Source: Hymenobacter rubidus (lineage in GTDB: Bacteria; Bacteroidota; Bacteroidia; Cytophagales; Hymenobacteraceae). Taken from it: a stretch of 64,000 nucleotides of DNA. Positions 47,449 through 56,417 of this stretch are shown one piece after another (within the stretch, counting starts at the first letter, position 1; each line of letters begins with the position of its first letter). Made by a program: the position numbers and the translations under genes. The stretch lies in NCBI RefSeq assembly GCF_016734815.1, contig NZ_JAERQF010000005.1, positions 124,001-188,000 of the forward strand, written 5' to 3'. The notes under the pieces were generated by a model. The model was not told the DNA's origin and did no database searches. It saw only the letters and a program-made list of their open reading frames with translations.

Positions 47449-49005
47449 ATGCAAGGCAAGAAGCTGTTTCTCGACAAAGAGGTGGTTCGCTTTCGGCTCA
47501 GTGAGCGGGTACCGCCGCATAATTTGTATCGCCGACTGGCGGAGCTGGTCGACTGGACGTTTCTTTACGAACAGACCCGGGGTCTTTACAGCCCCACCGG
47601 GCAGCCTTCGCTCGACCCGGTGGTGTTCTTCAAGCTGGTGCTCGTCGGGCGGCTGGAAAACCTGGTCAGCGACCGCCGCCTCGTCGAGCACTGCGCCCTG
47701 CGGCTCGACATCCTGCTGTTTTTGGGCTACGAGGTGGACGAAGAGCTGCCCTGGCACTCGACCATCAGCCGTACCCGCCAGCTGTTTCCGGCTTCCGTGT
47801 TCGAGCGCCTGTTCGACCACGTCTTCGCCCAGTGCGTGGCCCGCGGCCTGGTGGCCGGCGACACGCAGGCCGTCGACTCGGCGCCGGTTAAGGCCAATGC
47901 CTCCTTGGAAACCGTGCGGGAAAAGCGGCCAACGGGTACCCATGGCCCCGTGCTGGCCACGGGCGCGCCGGCTGCCCCGGTATTGGCCGCCTCGGTGGTG
48001 ACGGCGCCCGCCCACCAATTACGCAACCTGGCAGCTCACCAGGCCCGGCTCGCTGCCCACTCCAGCGTGCCCGGCGCGCAGCACGAGAAAGCCCGCTTGT
48101 TCAGTAACAAGACCCACTACAGTCCCACCGACCCCGACGCGCGCATCTCCGTCAAGCCCGGCAAAGCCCGGGCCCTGAACTACCTCTGTAGCCTGGCGGT
48201 GGACACCGCAAAAGGCGTTATTAGCCACGTGCAGGCCGATTTTGCGGATAGCCGCGACCGCCTCCACTTGCCTCGGCTGCTCCGTGGCCTGCAGCAGCGC
48301 TTGCGCACGAACGAGCTGCCCCTGCGCCACCTGCTGGCCGATGCGGGCTACGCCAACGGCGCCAACTACGCCTTGCTCGAAGCCCAGCGTATCACGGCCT
48401 GGATACCGGTGGTTGGCCCATACAAGCCGGAAATTGAAGGGTTTACCTACGACCGCGCCACCGACTCTTTTACCTGCATGGAAGGCAAGCCGCTCCCCTT
48501 TCAGAAGGTCGACACGAACCAGGACGGCGGCTGGCACAAGATTTACTGGGCCACCTGCTCAGACTGCCCGCAATGCCCGCGTAAACCGACCTGCGCGCCA
48601 AAGGCCCGGCGCAAGCAAATCAACCGCACGATTTACGACGCGGCCTACCGCCGGGCCTGGCTGCGGCAGCACACCCGGCGCGGGCAAGGAAAACGCCGCC
48701 TCCGCCAAGGCACGGTCGAACCCGTGTTTGGCCACCTGATTCACCACTACGGCTTGCGCCGGATGAACGTGCGCGGCCACGCCGGTGCCCACAAAACCAT
48801 GCTGCTGACGGCCGTGGCTTACAACCTAAAAAAGCTACTCAAGCACCGGCCCCAACGGCAAATCAGCGCGGCGATGGTGCTGGCACGGCCCCTGCTGGCT
48901 GCCCAGAGGCCCCGCAAGCGACACAAGCGCCAGACCCCGACGGCCACCGATACTGCCGCCACGCACGCTTCGGTCCCGCACTTCGTGGCCAGCGCAACCG
49001 CCTAA
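47449..49005 (+). CDS. IS1182-family transposase
   Basis: A 518-residue DDE transposase. The N-terminus VPPHNLYRRLAELVDWTFLY and LDPVVFFKLVLVGRLENL are the usual IS1182/IS5-group helical region. Catalytic residues appear as D in GDTQAVDSAPVKANA, D in LLADAGYANGANYALL, and E in GTVEPVFGHLIHHYGLRRM. A cysteine cluster (CSDCPQCPRKPTCAPKARRK) near residue 370 is the zinc-ribbon-like insert of the family. The frame is open throughout and the length is normal, so the gene is probably functional. Confidence 0.95.
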   Translation: MQGKKLFLDKEVVRFRLSERVPPHNLYRRLAELVDWTFLYEQTRGLYSPTGQPSLDPVVFFKLVLVGRLENLVSDRRLVEHCALRLDILLFLGYEVDEELPWHSTISRTRQLFPASVFERLFDHVFAQCVARGLVAGDTQAVDSAPVKANASLETVREKRPTGTHGPVLATGAPAAPVLAASVVTAPAHQLRNLAAHQARLAAHSSVPGAQHEKARLFSNKTHYSPTDPDARISVKPGKARALNYLCSLAVDTAKGVISHVQADFADSRDRLHLPRLLRGLQQRLRTNELPLRHLLADAGYANGANYALLEAQRITAWIPVVGPYKPEIEGFTYDRATDSFTCMEGKPLPFQKVDTNQDGGWHKIYWATCSDCPQCPRKPTCAPKARRKQINRTIYDAAYRRAWLRQHTRRGQGKRRLRQGTVEPVFGHLIHHYGLRRMNVRGHAGAHKTMLLTAVAYNLKKLLKHRPQRQISAAMVLARPLLAAQRPRKRHKRQTPTATDTAATHASVPHFVASATA

Positions 49006-49006
49006 A

Positions 49007-49026
49007 CCGAGTTCTGCAACAGCCAC
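49007..49026. repeat. Right terminal inverted repeat of the IS element
   Basis: The reverse complement of 47414-47433 over 20 bases, beginning just after the transposase stop. Confidence 0.9.
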
Positions 49027-49040
49027 GGTGATTCAAGTTA

Positions 49041-49083
49041 TAGCGGTTCCGGGGTTGGTGTACCGTAGCGCGAAACCGCTCTA
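49041..49083. repeat. Copy of the AGCGGTT...GGTGTACC repeat
   Basis: AGCGGTT (49042-49048) and AACCGCT (49074-49080) can pair around GGTTGGTGTACCGTAGCGCG. About 29 of 33 bases match the copy at 24297-24333. It begins 15 bases outside the IS element. The rest of 49084-49270 shows only an AT-rich stretch without structure. Confidence 0.75.
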
Positions 49084-49277
49084 GCCAGTCACCTTTCAAA
49101 TCAGCTTTCTTTTTGAAAGCTTTCCGATACCCTGCTCAAAGTCCACGAAAATGCAGTTTTTGGGCTTTCTTTTCAGCTAGTGATTGGAAAAAAAGTTGCC
49201 AGTGTGATGCCGTTTAATGTGCTATATCTTTCGTTTTCTGGGAAGCCCATAAATTAGATAGGTTGTATTGACGTGGT

Positions 49278-49640
49278 TCACAGCCCAGAGCACCGCTCCG
49301 GCCGCTGGAGCAGCCACAGCGCCGGCCCCACAGAGCGGCGCACGCCGTAGTGGTCGCCGCTGAGCCTGCCGAAGTTGTGGGCCAGGCGCACGCGGTAGTC
49401 GGCGTCAATCCGGAACAGTTGGCGGCCGTGAACAGCGCCGGGGTGCCCAGTTCGGTGCAAATGGCTTGAAGTGCCCCGATGAGTTCGGGCGTAACTGCGA
49501 TGCGGTTGCCCTGAACGGAGCTGGCGGCGATGCCTTCGAGCACGTCCAGCAACAGGGTGGGCTTGGGGGCGCTTCGCCATGCTGGCGCCTGATGGCCATG
49601 CACAGGTGCTGGAAACGACGGAGGCAGGTGGCAGGCATGA
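49278..49640 (-). pseudogene. Frameshifted relic of an HNH/restriction-type protein
   Basis: On the minus strand, protein-like sequence is spread over at least two frames. One reads RFQHLCMAIRRQHGEA, another KPTLLLDVLEGIAAS followed by GNRIAVTPELIGALQAICTE, and a third LAHNFGRLSGDHYGVRRSVG. The pattern KP.LLL.VL..I......RI..TPEL resembles the N-terminal part of HNH-type putative restriction endonucleases, but the match is from memory and the HNH core is missing. It is a decayed gene between the IS element and the beta-helix gene. Confidence 0.35.
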
Positions 49641-49833
49641 GGGTACAGGTAGAAGGGGGTAGAGAACGCAAAAAGGTGCGCCAGGCTTCTTTTTTAGGGT
49701 TAATGAACTGCTAAAAGTGGCCGATTTTGCAGCGTTGAATACCGCAATCGATACCGATGCCCAGAACAGTGCAGGATGGTGTCGGAAAATGGGACGGGTA
49801 AGTTCGTGTCCTAATCATTTCCCATCCCGTACT

Positions 49834-52800
49834 ATGTTCAAACACTACTTACTAGCCTTGCTGCTGGCCATGAGCTTTGGCCCGGCGCTTGCCGTTAAAT
49901 ACTACGTGGCCCCGACGGGCAACGACACCAATCCCGGCACCATTACGGCCCCCTTCCTCACCATTCAGCGGGCCCAAACGGCGGTGTCGGCCGGCGACAC
50001 GGTGTGGGTGCGCGGCGGCACGTATATGATGACTAACGCGAACATCTCGGGACATTCCACGGCCGCCGCGGGTTCCTACGCCTACATCACCTACCTGACG
50101 AAAAGCGGCACGGCGGGGGCGCGCATCAACTACTGGGCCTACCCCGGCGAGCAGCCCGTGTTCAACTACGCCAACGTCGACCCCAGCATCAACGATACCA
50201 ATACAACGGCCAACCCCGGCGCCGTGCCGCCCCCGTACCGCCTCAGCGCGTTTGAGGTAACGGGCGGCTACATCCACATTCGCGGGCTGGAAATTGTGGG
50301 GCTGCGGGTGCCGCTGGTGGGTACTACCGTTAATACGCTGTCCATTTGCGTGTCGCAGAGCGGGGCAACGGGCAATAACATCTTCGAGCGGCTGAGCATG
50401 CACGACGGGCAGGCCATCGGCTTCTACATGACGCGCGGGGGCAATACCCTGGTGCTAAACTGCGACGCCTACCGCAACAACGACAACGTGAACGTGAACA
50501 ACACCACCGGCACCAAAGACGGCGGCAACGTCGACGGCTTCGGGGCCCACGTGAACCAGATTACGTACACCGGCAACGTGTTTCGCGGCTGCCGCGCCTG
50601 GCAAAACAGCGACGACGGCTTCGACTGCATCACCAACAATGCGGCCGTCACGTTCGAGAACTGCTGGGCTTTTTACAACGGCTACACGCCGAAATTCGTG
50701 AGCCGCGGCGACGGCAACGGCTTCAAGGCCGGGGGGTACGGCACCGGGGCCAACCCCAGCGTGCCCAATCCCATTCCGCGCAACGTGGTGCAAGGTTGCG
50801 TGTCGGTGCGCAACAAGGCGAACGGTTTTTACGCCAACCACCACCTGGGCGGGCTCACCTTCGTCGACAACACGGCCTACCGCAACGGGGGCGGCTCGAG
50901 CAGCGCCAACTACAACATGCTGAACCGCAGCAATGTCAGCCTGGCGACGAACACCGACGTGGCGGGCTACGGCCACATCGTCCAGAACAACATCAGCTAC
51001 AGCCCGGCCGTGGCAGGCGCCGACCTTACCAACTGCGACCCAACCACGAGCACCGTTGACCACAACACTTTTGCACCCAACAGCGTGGGCGTGACGGTGA
51101 GCCCCAGCGACTTTCTTAGCATTGATACCACCCTGCTGCGGTCCCCGCGCCAGGCCGACGGCAGTCTGCCCATCATTCAGACGCTGCGCCTGGCGGGCGG
51201 CAGCGCCCTCATCGACGCGGGCACCACGGCCAACTACCCCACCAACTTCACCTACACCGGCAGCGCCCCCGACGTGGGCGCCTACGAGTACGCCAACCTG
51301 TGGACCGGCGCATTGAGCACCGACTGGCTGACGGGGGGTAACTGGACTGGCGGCGTGCCGGTGGCTACCCTCGATGCGCTGGTTCCGAGCGTGGGCGTCA
51401 CCCGTTTCCCAACGGTGAGCACCGGCGCGGCCGTGGCCCGCGCCCTGGTCGTGAGCGGCGGGGCCTCGCTCACGCAGAGCGGCGGCACCCTGAGTTTGAC
51501 GGGCAACCTGACCAACAATGGCACCTGGACGGCCACCGGCGGCACCCTGGCCACCACCGGCAGCGCCAGTCAAACGCTGGGTGGCAGCAGCCCACTGCTG
51601 GTGCAAAACCTCACCATCGGCGCCGCCGGAGCGGGGCTGGGCACACCCACCCGCTTCCGGGGCGTGCTCACGCTGCTGGGCAACCTCACCACCAACGGCC
51701 AGCCGCTGACCCTGCTTTCCAGCGTGAGCGGCGGCGTAGCCACCGACGGGCTGGTGGTGAACAGCGGCGGCCTGGTGGTGGGCGCGGCCACGGTGCAGCG
51801 CGCCATCGACCCGAGCGGCAATGCCGGGCTCGGCTACCGCCAGTACGCCGCGCCGGTGAGCAACACCACCGTGGCTGACCTGGCCACCACCGCCACCGGC
51901 GGCAGCTTCACGCCCGTGGTAAACCCGGCCTACAACTCGGCCGCCAACCCCGGCGCCGTGCAGCTTTTCCCCACTGTGTACGGCTACGACGACAGCCGCT
52001 TGGGCCTCACCAACACCATGAGCAGCTTCGACAAAGGCTGGTTCTCGCCCGCCGCGCTGACCGATGCGCTGGCCGTGGGCCGGGGCTACACCGTCAACAT
52101 TGGCGCCACCGAGCTGGTCGATTTCCAGGGCACCCTCACCAACGGCGACCAGCCGCTGAGCCTGACCAGCAGCCGCCCCAGCTACCCCGATGGCGGCTGG
52201 CAGCTGCTGGGCAACCCCTACCCAGCGCCGCTCGACTACACGCTGGTGGCACCCGGCGACCGCCAGGGCCTGGAAGATGCCCTCTACGTGTTCGGCAGCA
52301 GCGCGCAGTACGCGGGGCAGTACCGCACCTACCTCAACAGCATCGGCAACTCGGTTCTGCCCGTGGGGCAGGCGTTTTTCGTCCGCGCGGCGGCCGGTCA
52401 GTCGTCGGCCAGCTTCACCTTCCGCAACAGCCAGCGCCTGACCGTGCCCAACGGCACCACCTTCCAGCGCACCACGACCGAAACCCGGCCCCTGGTGCAG
52501 CTTACCTTGCAGGGCGTAGGCCGTCCGCTGGTAGACGAGGCCACCGTGTACTTCCAGAACGGCGCCACCGTCGGTTTCGAAGCGGCTTATGATGCCGAGA
52601 AGCTGCCCAACCCTTCGGGCCTCAACCTTTCCACCAGCCTGCCCGGCCACTTCCTCAGCATCGATGGCCAGCCCCTCCTGGGCACGGCCCAGCGCGTGGT
52701 GCCGCTGGCGGTGGGCGTGCCGCAGGCCGGCACCTACACCTTCACAGCCAGCCAGCTGCTGAACCTGGGCACTACCGCTGTGTATTTGCGCGACCTGCAG

Positions 52801-53184
52801 CTCGGCACCCTCACCAACCTTACCCAGCAGCCCGCCTACCAGTTCACCATAACCAATGCCGCAACGCTCAATACCACGCGGTTTGAGCTGGTGTTCTCGG
52901 CGCAGTCGGTGCTGGCAGTCGCATCGGGGGCGTTGGCCCAGCAGGTGGCGCTATACCCCAACCCGGCTCAGCACCAGGTCGCCATCGAACTGCCGCTCAG
53001 CCTGCGCGGCAGGTCGGTAACGGCTTCTTTGGTCGATGCCCTGGGCCGGGTAGTGCGCCAGCAGACGCTAGCCGCCGGGCAGGTCACCCACACGCTGCCG
53101 TTGCTCAACGTAGCGCCCGGCCTCTACTCCCTGCGTCTGAATACGGAAATGGGAGTGGTGGTGAAAAAGCTGATTGTTGAATAA
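49834..53184 (+). CDS. Giant secreted right-handed beta-helix protein (PL9-like) with T9SS signal
   Basis: A 1116-residue exported protein with signal peptide HYLLALLLAMSFGPALA. The first 500 residues form a parallel beta-helix with the N-terminal KYYVAPTGNDTNPGTITAPF motif of DUF1565/PL9-like polysaccharide lyases, then VFRGCRAWQNSDDGFDCITN and YANHHLGGLTFVDNTAYRNG. A middle region (about 500-1035) has adhesin-like strands rich in Thr, Gly and Asn. The C-terminal 80 residues, from VALYPNPAQHQVAIELPLSL to VVVKKLIVE, form a type A type IX secretion sorting domain. It would be exported through the outer membrane. The substrate is probably a pectic polymer. The start at 49834 precedes the signal peptide; the longer frame to 49717 is not protein-like. 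Confidence 0.88.
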   Translation: MFKHYLLALLLAMSFGPALAVKYYVAPTGNDTNPGTITAPFLTIQRAQTAVSAGDTVWVRGGTYMMTNANISGHSTAAAGSYAYITYLTKSGTAGARINYWAYPGEQPVFNYANVDPSINDTNTTANPGAVPPPYRLSAFEVTGGYIHIRGLEIVGLRVPLVGTTVNTLSICVSQSGATGNNIFERLSMHDGQAIGFYMTRGGNTLVLNCDAYRNNDNVNVNNTTGTKDGGNVDGFGAHVNQITYTGNVFRGCRAWQNSDDGFDCITNNAAVTFENCWAFYNGYTPKFVSRGDGNGFKAGGYGTGANPSVPNPIPRNVVQGCVSVRNKANGFYANHHLGGLTFVDNTAYRNGGGSSSANYNMLNRSNVSLATNTDVAGYGHIVQNNISYSPAVAGADLTNCDPTTSTVDHNTFAPNSVGVTVSPSDFLSIDTTLLRSPRQADGSLPIIQTLRLAGGSALIDAGTTANYPTNFTYTGSAPDVGAYEYANLWTGALSTDWLTGGNWTGGVPVATLDALVPSVGVTRFPTVSTGAAVARALVVSGGASLTQSGGTLSLTGNLTNNGTWTATGGTLATTGSASQTLGGSSPLLVQNLTIGAAGAGLGTPTRFRGVLTLLGNLTTNGQPLTLLSSVSGGVATDGLVVNSGGLVVGAATVQRAIDPSGNAGLGYRQYAAPVSNTTVADLATTATGGSFTPVVNPAYNSAANPGAVQLFPTVYGYDDSRLGLTNTMSSFDKGWFSPAALTDALAVGRGYTVNIGATELVDFQGTLTNGDQPLSLTSSRPSYPDGGWQLLGNPYPAPLDYTLVAPGDRQGLEDALYVFGSSAQYAGQYRTYLNSIGNSVLPVGQAFFVRAAAGQSSASFTFRNSQRLTVPNGTTFQRTTTETRPLVQLTLQGVGRPLVDEATVYFQNGATVGFEAAYDAEKLPNPSGLNLSTSLPGHFLSIDGQPLLGTAQRVVPLAVGVPQAGTYTFTASQLLNLGTTAVYLRDLQLGTLTNLTQQPAYQFTITNAATLNTTRFELVFSAQSVLAVASGALAQQVALYPNPAQHQVAIELPLSLRGRSVTASLVDALGRVVRQQTLAAGQVTHTLPLLNVAPGLYSLRLNTEMGVVVKKLIVE

Positions 53185-53200
53185 GCTTGAAGCTTGAGAA

Positions 53201-53234
53201 AGCCCCGTCGCCAGTCCGGCGACGGGGCTTTTTT
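53201..53234 (+). terminator. Intrinsic terminator after the beta-helix gene
   Basis: AGCCCCGTCGCC (53201-53212) pairs with GGCGACGGGGCT, followed by a T-run. The stem begins 17 bases after the stop codon. Confidence 0.88.
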
Positions 53235-53257
53235 GTTGCAGCGGTTTAAGAAGTAGC

Positions 53258-53448
53258 CAGCCCGTCATGCAGAGCGGAGCGAAGCATCTCGCTCGCGCAG
53301 CCTGTCATCCTGAGCGTAGTGAAGGACCTTATCCTGTTAGCGCCGTTTGAGTTACTGCTAATCGTTCTACGGTGAAAAGGTCCTTCGCTACGCTCAGGAT
53401 GACAGGCTGCGCGAGCGAGATGCTTCGCTCCGCTCTGCATGACGGGCT
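53258..53448. repeat. Nested palindrome: one subfamily inserted in another
   Basis: The outer arms (AGCCCGTCATGCAGAGCGGA..., GAAGCATCTC and complement at about 53410-53447) belong to the GAAGCATCTC subfamily. Inside lies a complete palindrome of the CATCCTGAGC/AAGGACCTT subfamily (CCTGTCATCCTGAGCGTAGT to its complement near 53405). The inner loop, with GCCGTTTGAGTTACTG, resembles the loop of the 2.3-kb copy. Confidence 0.92.
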
Positions 53449-53538
53449 AACTCAGGATGGCCGCTCAATTGGTATTCCTTCCCGCCATAACCTTTTCCTA
53501 ACCTCCTGGGTAAGCAAAACCCCGTTAGCTTCGCTCTC

Positions 53539-54033
53539 ATGAAAACGCTTTATCTTCTTCGCCACGCCAAATCCAGCTGGAGCTTCGACGAGCTCAGCGA
53601 CCAGGAACGCCCGCTCAACGACCGGGGCCGCGACGACGCCCCCATGATGGGCAAGGCCCTGGCCAAGCGCCGCATCTGCCCCGATGTCATCGTGAGTTCG
53701 CCCGCCGTGCGCGCCATGAGCACCGCCGTGCTGGTGGCCCGCGAAATGCAGTACCCGCACGATAAAATCGTGGTGGAGTCCGGCATCTACGGGGCCGATG
53801 TGGACGGCCTGCTTGGCATCATCAAGGCCTTGCCCGACACGGCCAACTCGGCCCTGCTGGTGGGCCACAACCCCACCATCACCGACACGGCCAACGAGCT
53901 GTCGCCCTCCAGCCTCAACGAGATGCCCACCGCTGCCGTGGTCTGCCTGCGCTTCGAGTGCGACCATTGGAGCGAAGTGAGCAAGGTGAACGCCGAGTTT
54001 TATTTCTACGACTACCCGCGCAATGTGAGCTGA
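53539..54033 (+). CDS. sixA: SixA-like phosphohistidine phosphatase
   Basis: A 164-residue histidine-phosphatase superfamily protein. The RHG-type motif is LYLLRHAKSSW with R8 and H9 (the nucleophile), and ALLVGHNPTITD carries the second histidine. In Escherichia coli SixA dephosphorylates histidine-phosphotransfer proteins. The product is short and lacks extra domains, as in SixA. It lies 180 bases before ppk1 in the same direction, with a palindrome between, so a shared transcript is uncertain; a link to phosphate metabolism is possible but unproven. Confidence 0.86.
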   Translation: MKTLYLLRHAKSSWSFDELSDQERPLNDRGRDDAPMMGKALAKRRICPDVIVSSPAVRAMSTAVLVAREMQYPHDKIVVESGIYGADVDGLLGIIKALPDTANSALLVGHNPTITDTANELSPSSLNEMPTAAVVCLRFECDHWSEVSKVNAEFYFYDYPRNVS

Positions 54034-54056
54034 GGGCATTTCAAATTTAGATTTAA

Positions 54057-54168
54057 CACAACGGTCATGCCGAGCGCAGCCGAGGCATCTCGCTTGTGGT
54101 AGTAATTCAATCAAAGAGATTACTGCTGCACGCGAGATGCCTCGGCTGCGCTCGGCATGACCGTTGTG
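54057..54168. repeat. Dispersed palindrome with compensatory changes
   Basis: The left arm reads CATGCCGAGCGCAGCCGAGG and the right arm CCTCGGCTGCGCTCGGCATG. Most other copies have CATGCTGAGC and GAAGCATCTC; the T-to-C changes occur in both arms so that pairing is kept. The loop again holds TAGTAAT and GATTACT. Confidence 0.9.
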
Positions 54169-54214
54169 CTTTCTTTTCCGTTAAACGCTCACTTCACCAA
54201 CTTGCCTCACTAAT

Positions 54215-56299
54215 TTGAAAACCCTTTCCCGCGACCTGAGCTGGCTGCGTTTCAACGCCCGCGTGCTGCAAGAAGCCCAGAGCGACAGCGTGCCGCTGCT
54301 GGAGCGCCTCAAGTTCCTGGCCATTTTCAGCAGCAACCTCGACGAGTTTTTCAAGGTGCGGGTGGCCACGCTGCGGCGGCTCACGAAGCTGAAAAAGAAA
54401 ACCCGCGCCAAGCTCGGCGAAAGCCCCAAGCGGCTGCTGAAGGAGGTACTGGCCGAGGTGTTCCGGCAGCAGCAGGAGTTCGGGGCCACGTTTCGGGAGC
54501 AGCTCCTGCCCGAGCTCAACCGCCACCACATTCACCTGCTGAGCGAGGCCGAGCTGACCGACGAGCAGCGCCAGTGGACGGCCCGCTACTTCGAGAAAAA
54601 CGTGCGCGACCTGCTCTCGCCCGTGGTGCTGGACGACACGTTGCACCACCTCTTTCTGAAGGACCAGGCCGTGTACCTCACCTTCTTTCTGCACCAGCCG
54701 GTGGCGGCCAAAAGCAAGAAAGCCGAGGCCGAGCGGGTGCTGATAATGGAACTGCCCACCAAGCGCCACGGCGGCCGTTTCGTGCGCCTGCCCGACGTGG
54801 GCTCAGAACGGTACGTGCTGTTTCTGGACGACGTTGTGCGGGTGGGCGCGCCGGCCATGTTCCCCGATTACCGGCAGGTGGACGTGAATGCCATCAAGCT
54901 CTCGCGCGATGCCGAACTGGACATCGAGGAAGAAGTGTCGGGCGATTTGATGGAGAAAATCCGCAGCAGCCTGGCCAAGCGGGCCACCGGCTTTCCCGCC
55001 CGCCTGCTCTTCGACCCCGAAATGCCGGCAGAGGCCCTGCGCGCCGTTAAGCAGAAAACCGGCATCACCGACGAGGAGCTGGTGGAGGGCAGCCGCTACC
55101 ACAATTTCCGCGACTTCTTTGGTTTCCCCGATTTTGGCGAGGCCGATTTTCAGTATCCGCCGCGCCCGGCCCTGCCGCACCCGTCGCTGCCGCGCACCGG
55201 TAGCCTGCTGGCCGCCATTGGCCAGCGCGACCACTTGCTGCACCCGCCCTACCAGTCGTTCGACTACGTGACGCGCCTGCTGCGCGAGGCCGCCGCCGAC
55301 TCGCGCGTGTCCGGCATCAGCATCACGCTCTACCGCGTGGCCAGCAAAAGCGAGGTGGTGAAGGCCCTGCTCAAAGCCGCCAAGCACGGCAAGCAGGTCA
55401 CGGTGGTGGTGGAGCTGAAGGCCCGGTTCGATGAGGAGTCCAACCTCTTCTGGGCCGATAAGCTGAAGCGGGCTGGCGCCCACGTAGTCTTCACCCCGCC
55501 CGAGCTGAAGGTGCACAGCAAACTGCTCCTCATCGCGCGCCGCGAAGACGACGAAACCACCCGCCGCTACGCCTATTTCAGCACCGGCAACTTCAACGAA
55601 AGCACTGCCACGCTCTACACCGACCACGGCCTGTTCACGGCCGATGAGCACCTGACCCGTGAGGCTGCCGCTGTGTTTGGCTATCTGCTCGACCAGTCGA
55701 AAGTACCGGAACTGGAGCTGCTATTGGTTGCGCCCTTCGGCCTGCGCGCCGGCCTTAACGCGCTGATTGACTACGAAATCAAGCAAGCCAAAAAGGGCCA
55801 CGAGGCCTACATCCTTCTCAAGGTAAACGCTCTGGAGGACGAGGGCATGATTGCCAAGCTCTACGAAGCCAGCCAGGCCGGCGTGCGCGTCGAGCTGGTG
55901 GTGCGGGGCATTGGCCGCCTGGTGCCGGGCCAGCCGGGCCAGAGCGAAAACATCAGCCAGCGCGGCCTCGTGGACCGCTTTCTGGAGCACAGCCGCGTGT
56001 ACGTTTTCGCCCACGGCGGCGAGGAAAAAGTCTATGTCTCCTCCGCCGACTGGATGACCCGCAACCTCGACCGACGCGTGGAAGTAGCCTTCCCCATTTT
56101 GGACGAAAGCCTGCGCGCCGAGGTACGTCACCTGCTCGACCTGCAGCGGCAGGACAACGTGAAAGCCCGTGATTTCGAGAATGGATTTGTGCTCCCGGCC
56201 GCAGGGGAAAAGCCCATGCGGGCGCAGGAGGCCACGTATGCCTGGCTAAAGGGCCTAAAACGGCGCCAGCAGGTGCAGGCGAAGAGTAAAGCAAAATAG
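54215..56299 (+). CDS. ppk1: Polyphosphate kinase 1
   Basis: A 694-residue enzyme that polymerises the gamma-phosphate of ATP into polyphosphate. The N-terminal domain begins LSRDLSWLRFNARVLQEAQS and LAIFSSNLDEFFKVRV, matching the family. The autophosphorylated histidine is H434 in VHSKLLLIARRE and the second catalytic histidine is H600 in YVFAHGGEEKVYVSSADWMT, close to H435 and H592 of the E. coli enzyme. The only well-placed start is TTG at 54215, unusual but required since no ATG lies near; the family N-terminus supports it. The stop codon is overlapped by the left end of the next palindrome. Confidence 0.95.
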   Translation: MKTLSRDLSWLRFNARVLQEAQSDSVPLLERLKFLAIFSSNLDEFFKVRVATLRRLTKLKKKTRAKLGESPKRLLKEVLAEVFRQQQEFGATFREQLLPELNRHHIHLLSEAELTDEQRQWTARYFEKNVRDLLSPVVLDDTLHHLFLKDQAVYLTFFLHQPVAAKSKKAEAERVLIMELPTKRHGGRFVRLPDVGSERYVLFLDDVVRVGAPAMFPDYRQVDVNAIKLSRDAELDIEEEVSGDLMEKIRSSLAKRATGFPARLLFDPEMPAEALRAVKQKTGITDEELVEGSRYHNFRDFFGFPDFGEADFQYPPRPALPHPSLPRTGSLLAAIGQRDHLLHPPYQSFDYVTRLLREAAADSRVSGISITLYRVASKSEVVKALLKAAKHGKQVTVVVELKARFDEESNLFWADKLKRAGAHVVFTPPELKVHSKLLLIARREDDETTRRYAYFSTGNFNESTATLYTDHGLFTADEHLTREAAAVFGYLLDQSKVPELELLLVAPFGLRAGLNALIDYEIKQAKKGHEAYILLKVNALEDEGMIAKLYEASQAGVRVELVVRGIGRLVPGQPGQSENISQRGLVDRFLEHSRVYVFAHGGEEKVYVSSADWMTRNLDRRVEVAFPILDESLRAEVRHLLDLQRQDNVKARDFENGFVLPAAGEKPMRAQEATYAWLKGLKRRQQVQAKSKAK

Positions 56300-56401
56300 A
56301 ACGTCATGCTGAGCGCAGCCGAAGCATCTCTACCGCAATAGTAAATGAATTACTTGCGCGGTAGAGATGCTTCGGCTGCGCTCAGCATGACGTTCTATTT
56401 T
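56293..56401. repeat. Dispersed palindrome at the ppk1 stop codon
   Basis: The arms extend from AAAATAGAACGTCATGCTGA to TCAGCATGACGTTCTATTTT, so pairing continues outward over the TAG stop of ppk1 (56297-56299). The inner part is GCAGCCGAAGCATCTCTACC with complement. The loop has ATAGTAAATGAATTACT. Confidence 0.92.
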
Positions 56402-56417
56402 TAACCAACGGTCAGCG

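Larger units (their letters stand above)
47414..49026 (+). mobile_element. IS1182-family insertion sequence, apparently intact
   Basis: The element is 1613 bp, bounded by perfect 20-bp terminal inverted repeats (47414-47433, GTGGCTGTTGCAGAACTCGG, and its complement at 49007-49026). It holds one uninterrupted transposase gene. No target-site duplication is evident in the flanking bases. The transposase ends just inside the right repeat. Confidence 0.92.

Noticed and set aside
47377..48018. An antisense frame over the transposase start
   Set aside because: It is a shadow of the transposase, which has clear DDE motifs.
50455..52650. A 731-codon antisense frame in the beta-helix gene
   Set aside because: It is a GC-driven shadow of a low-complexity Thr/Gly-rich gene; no motif is seen.
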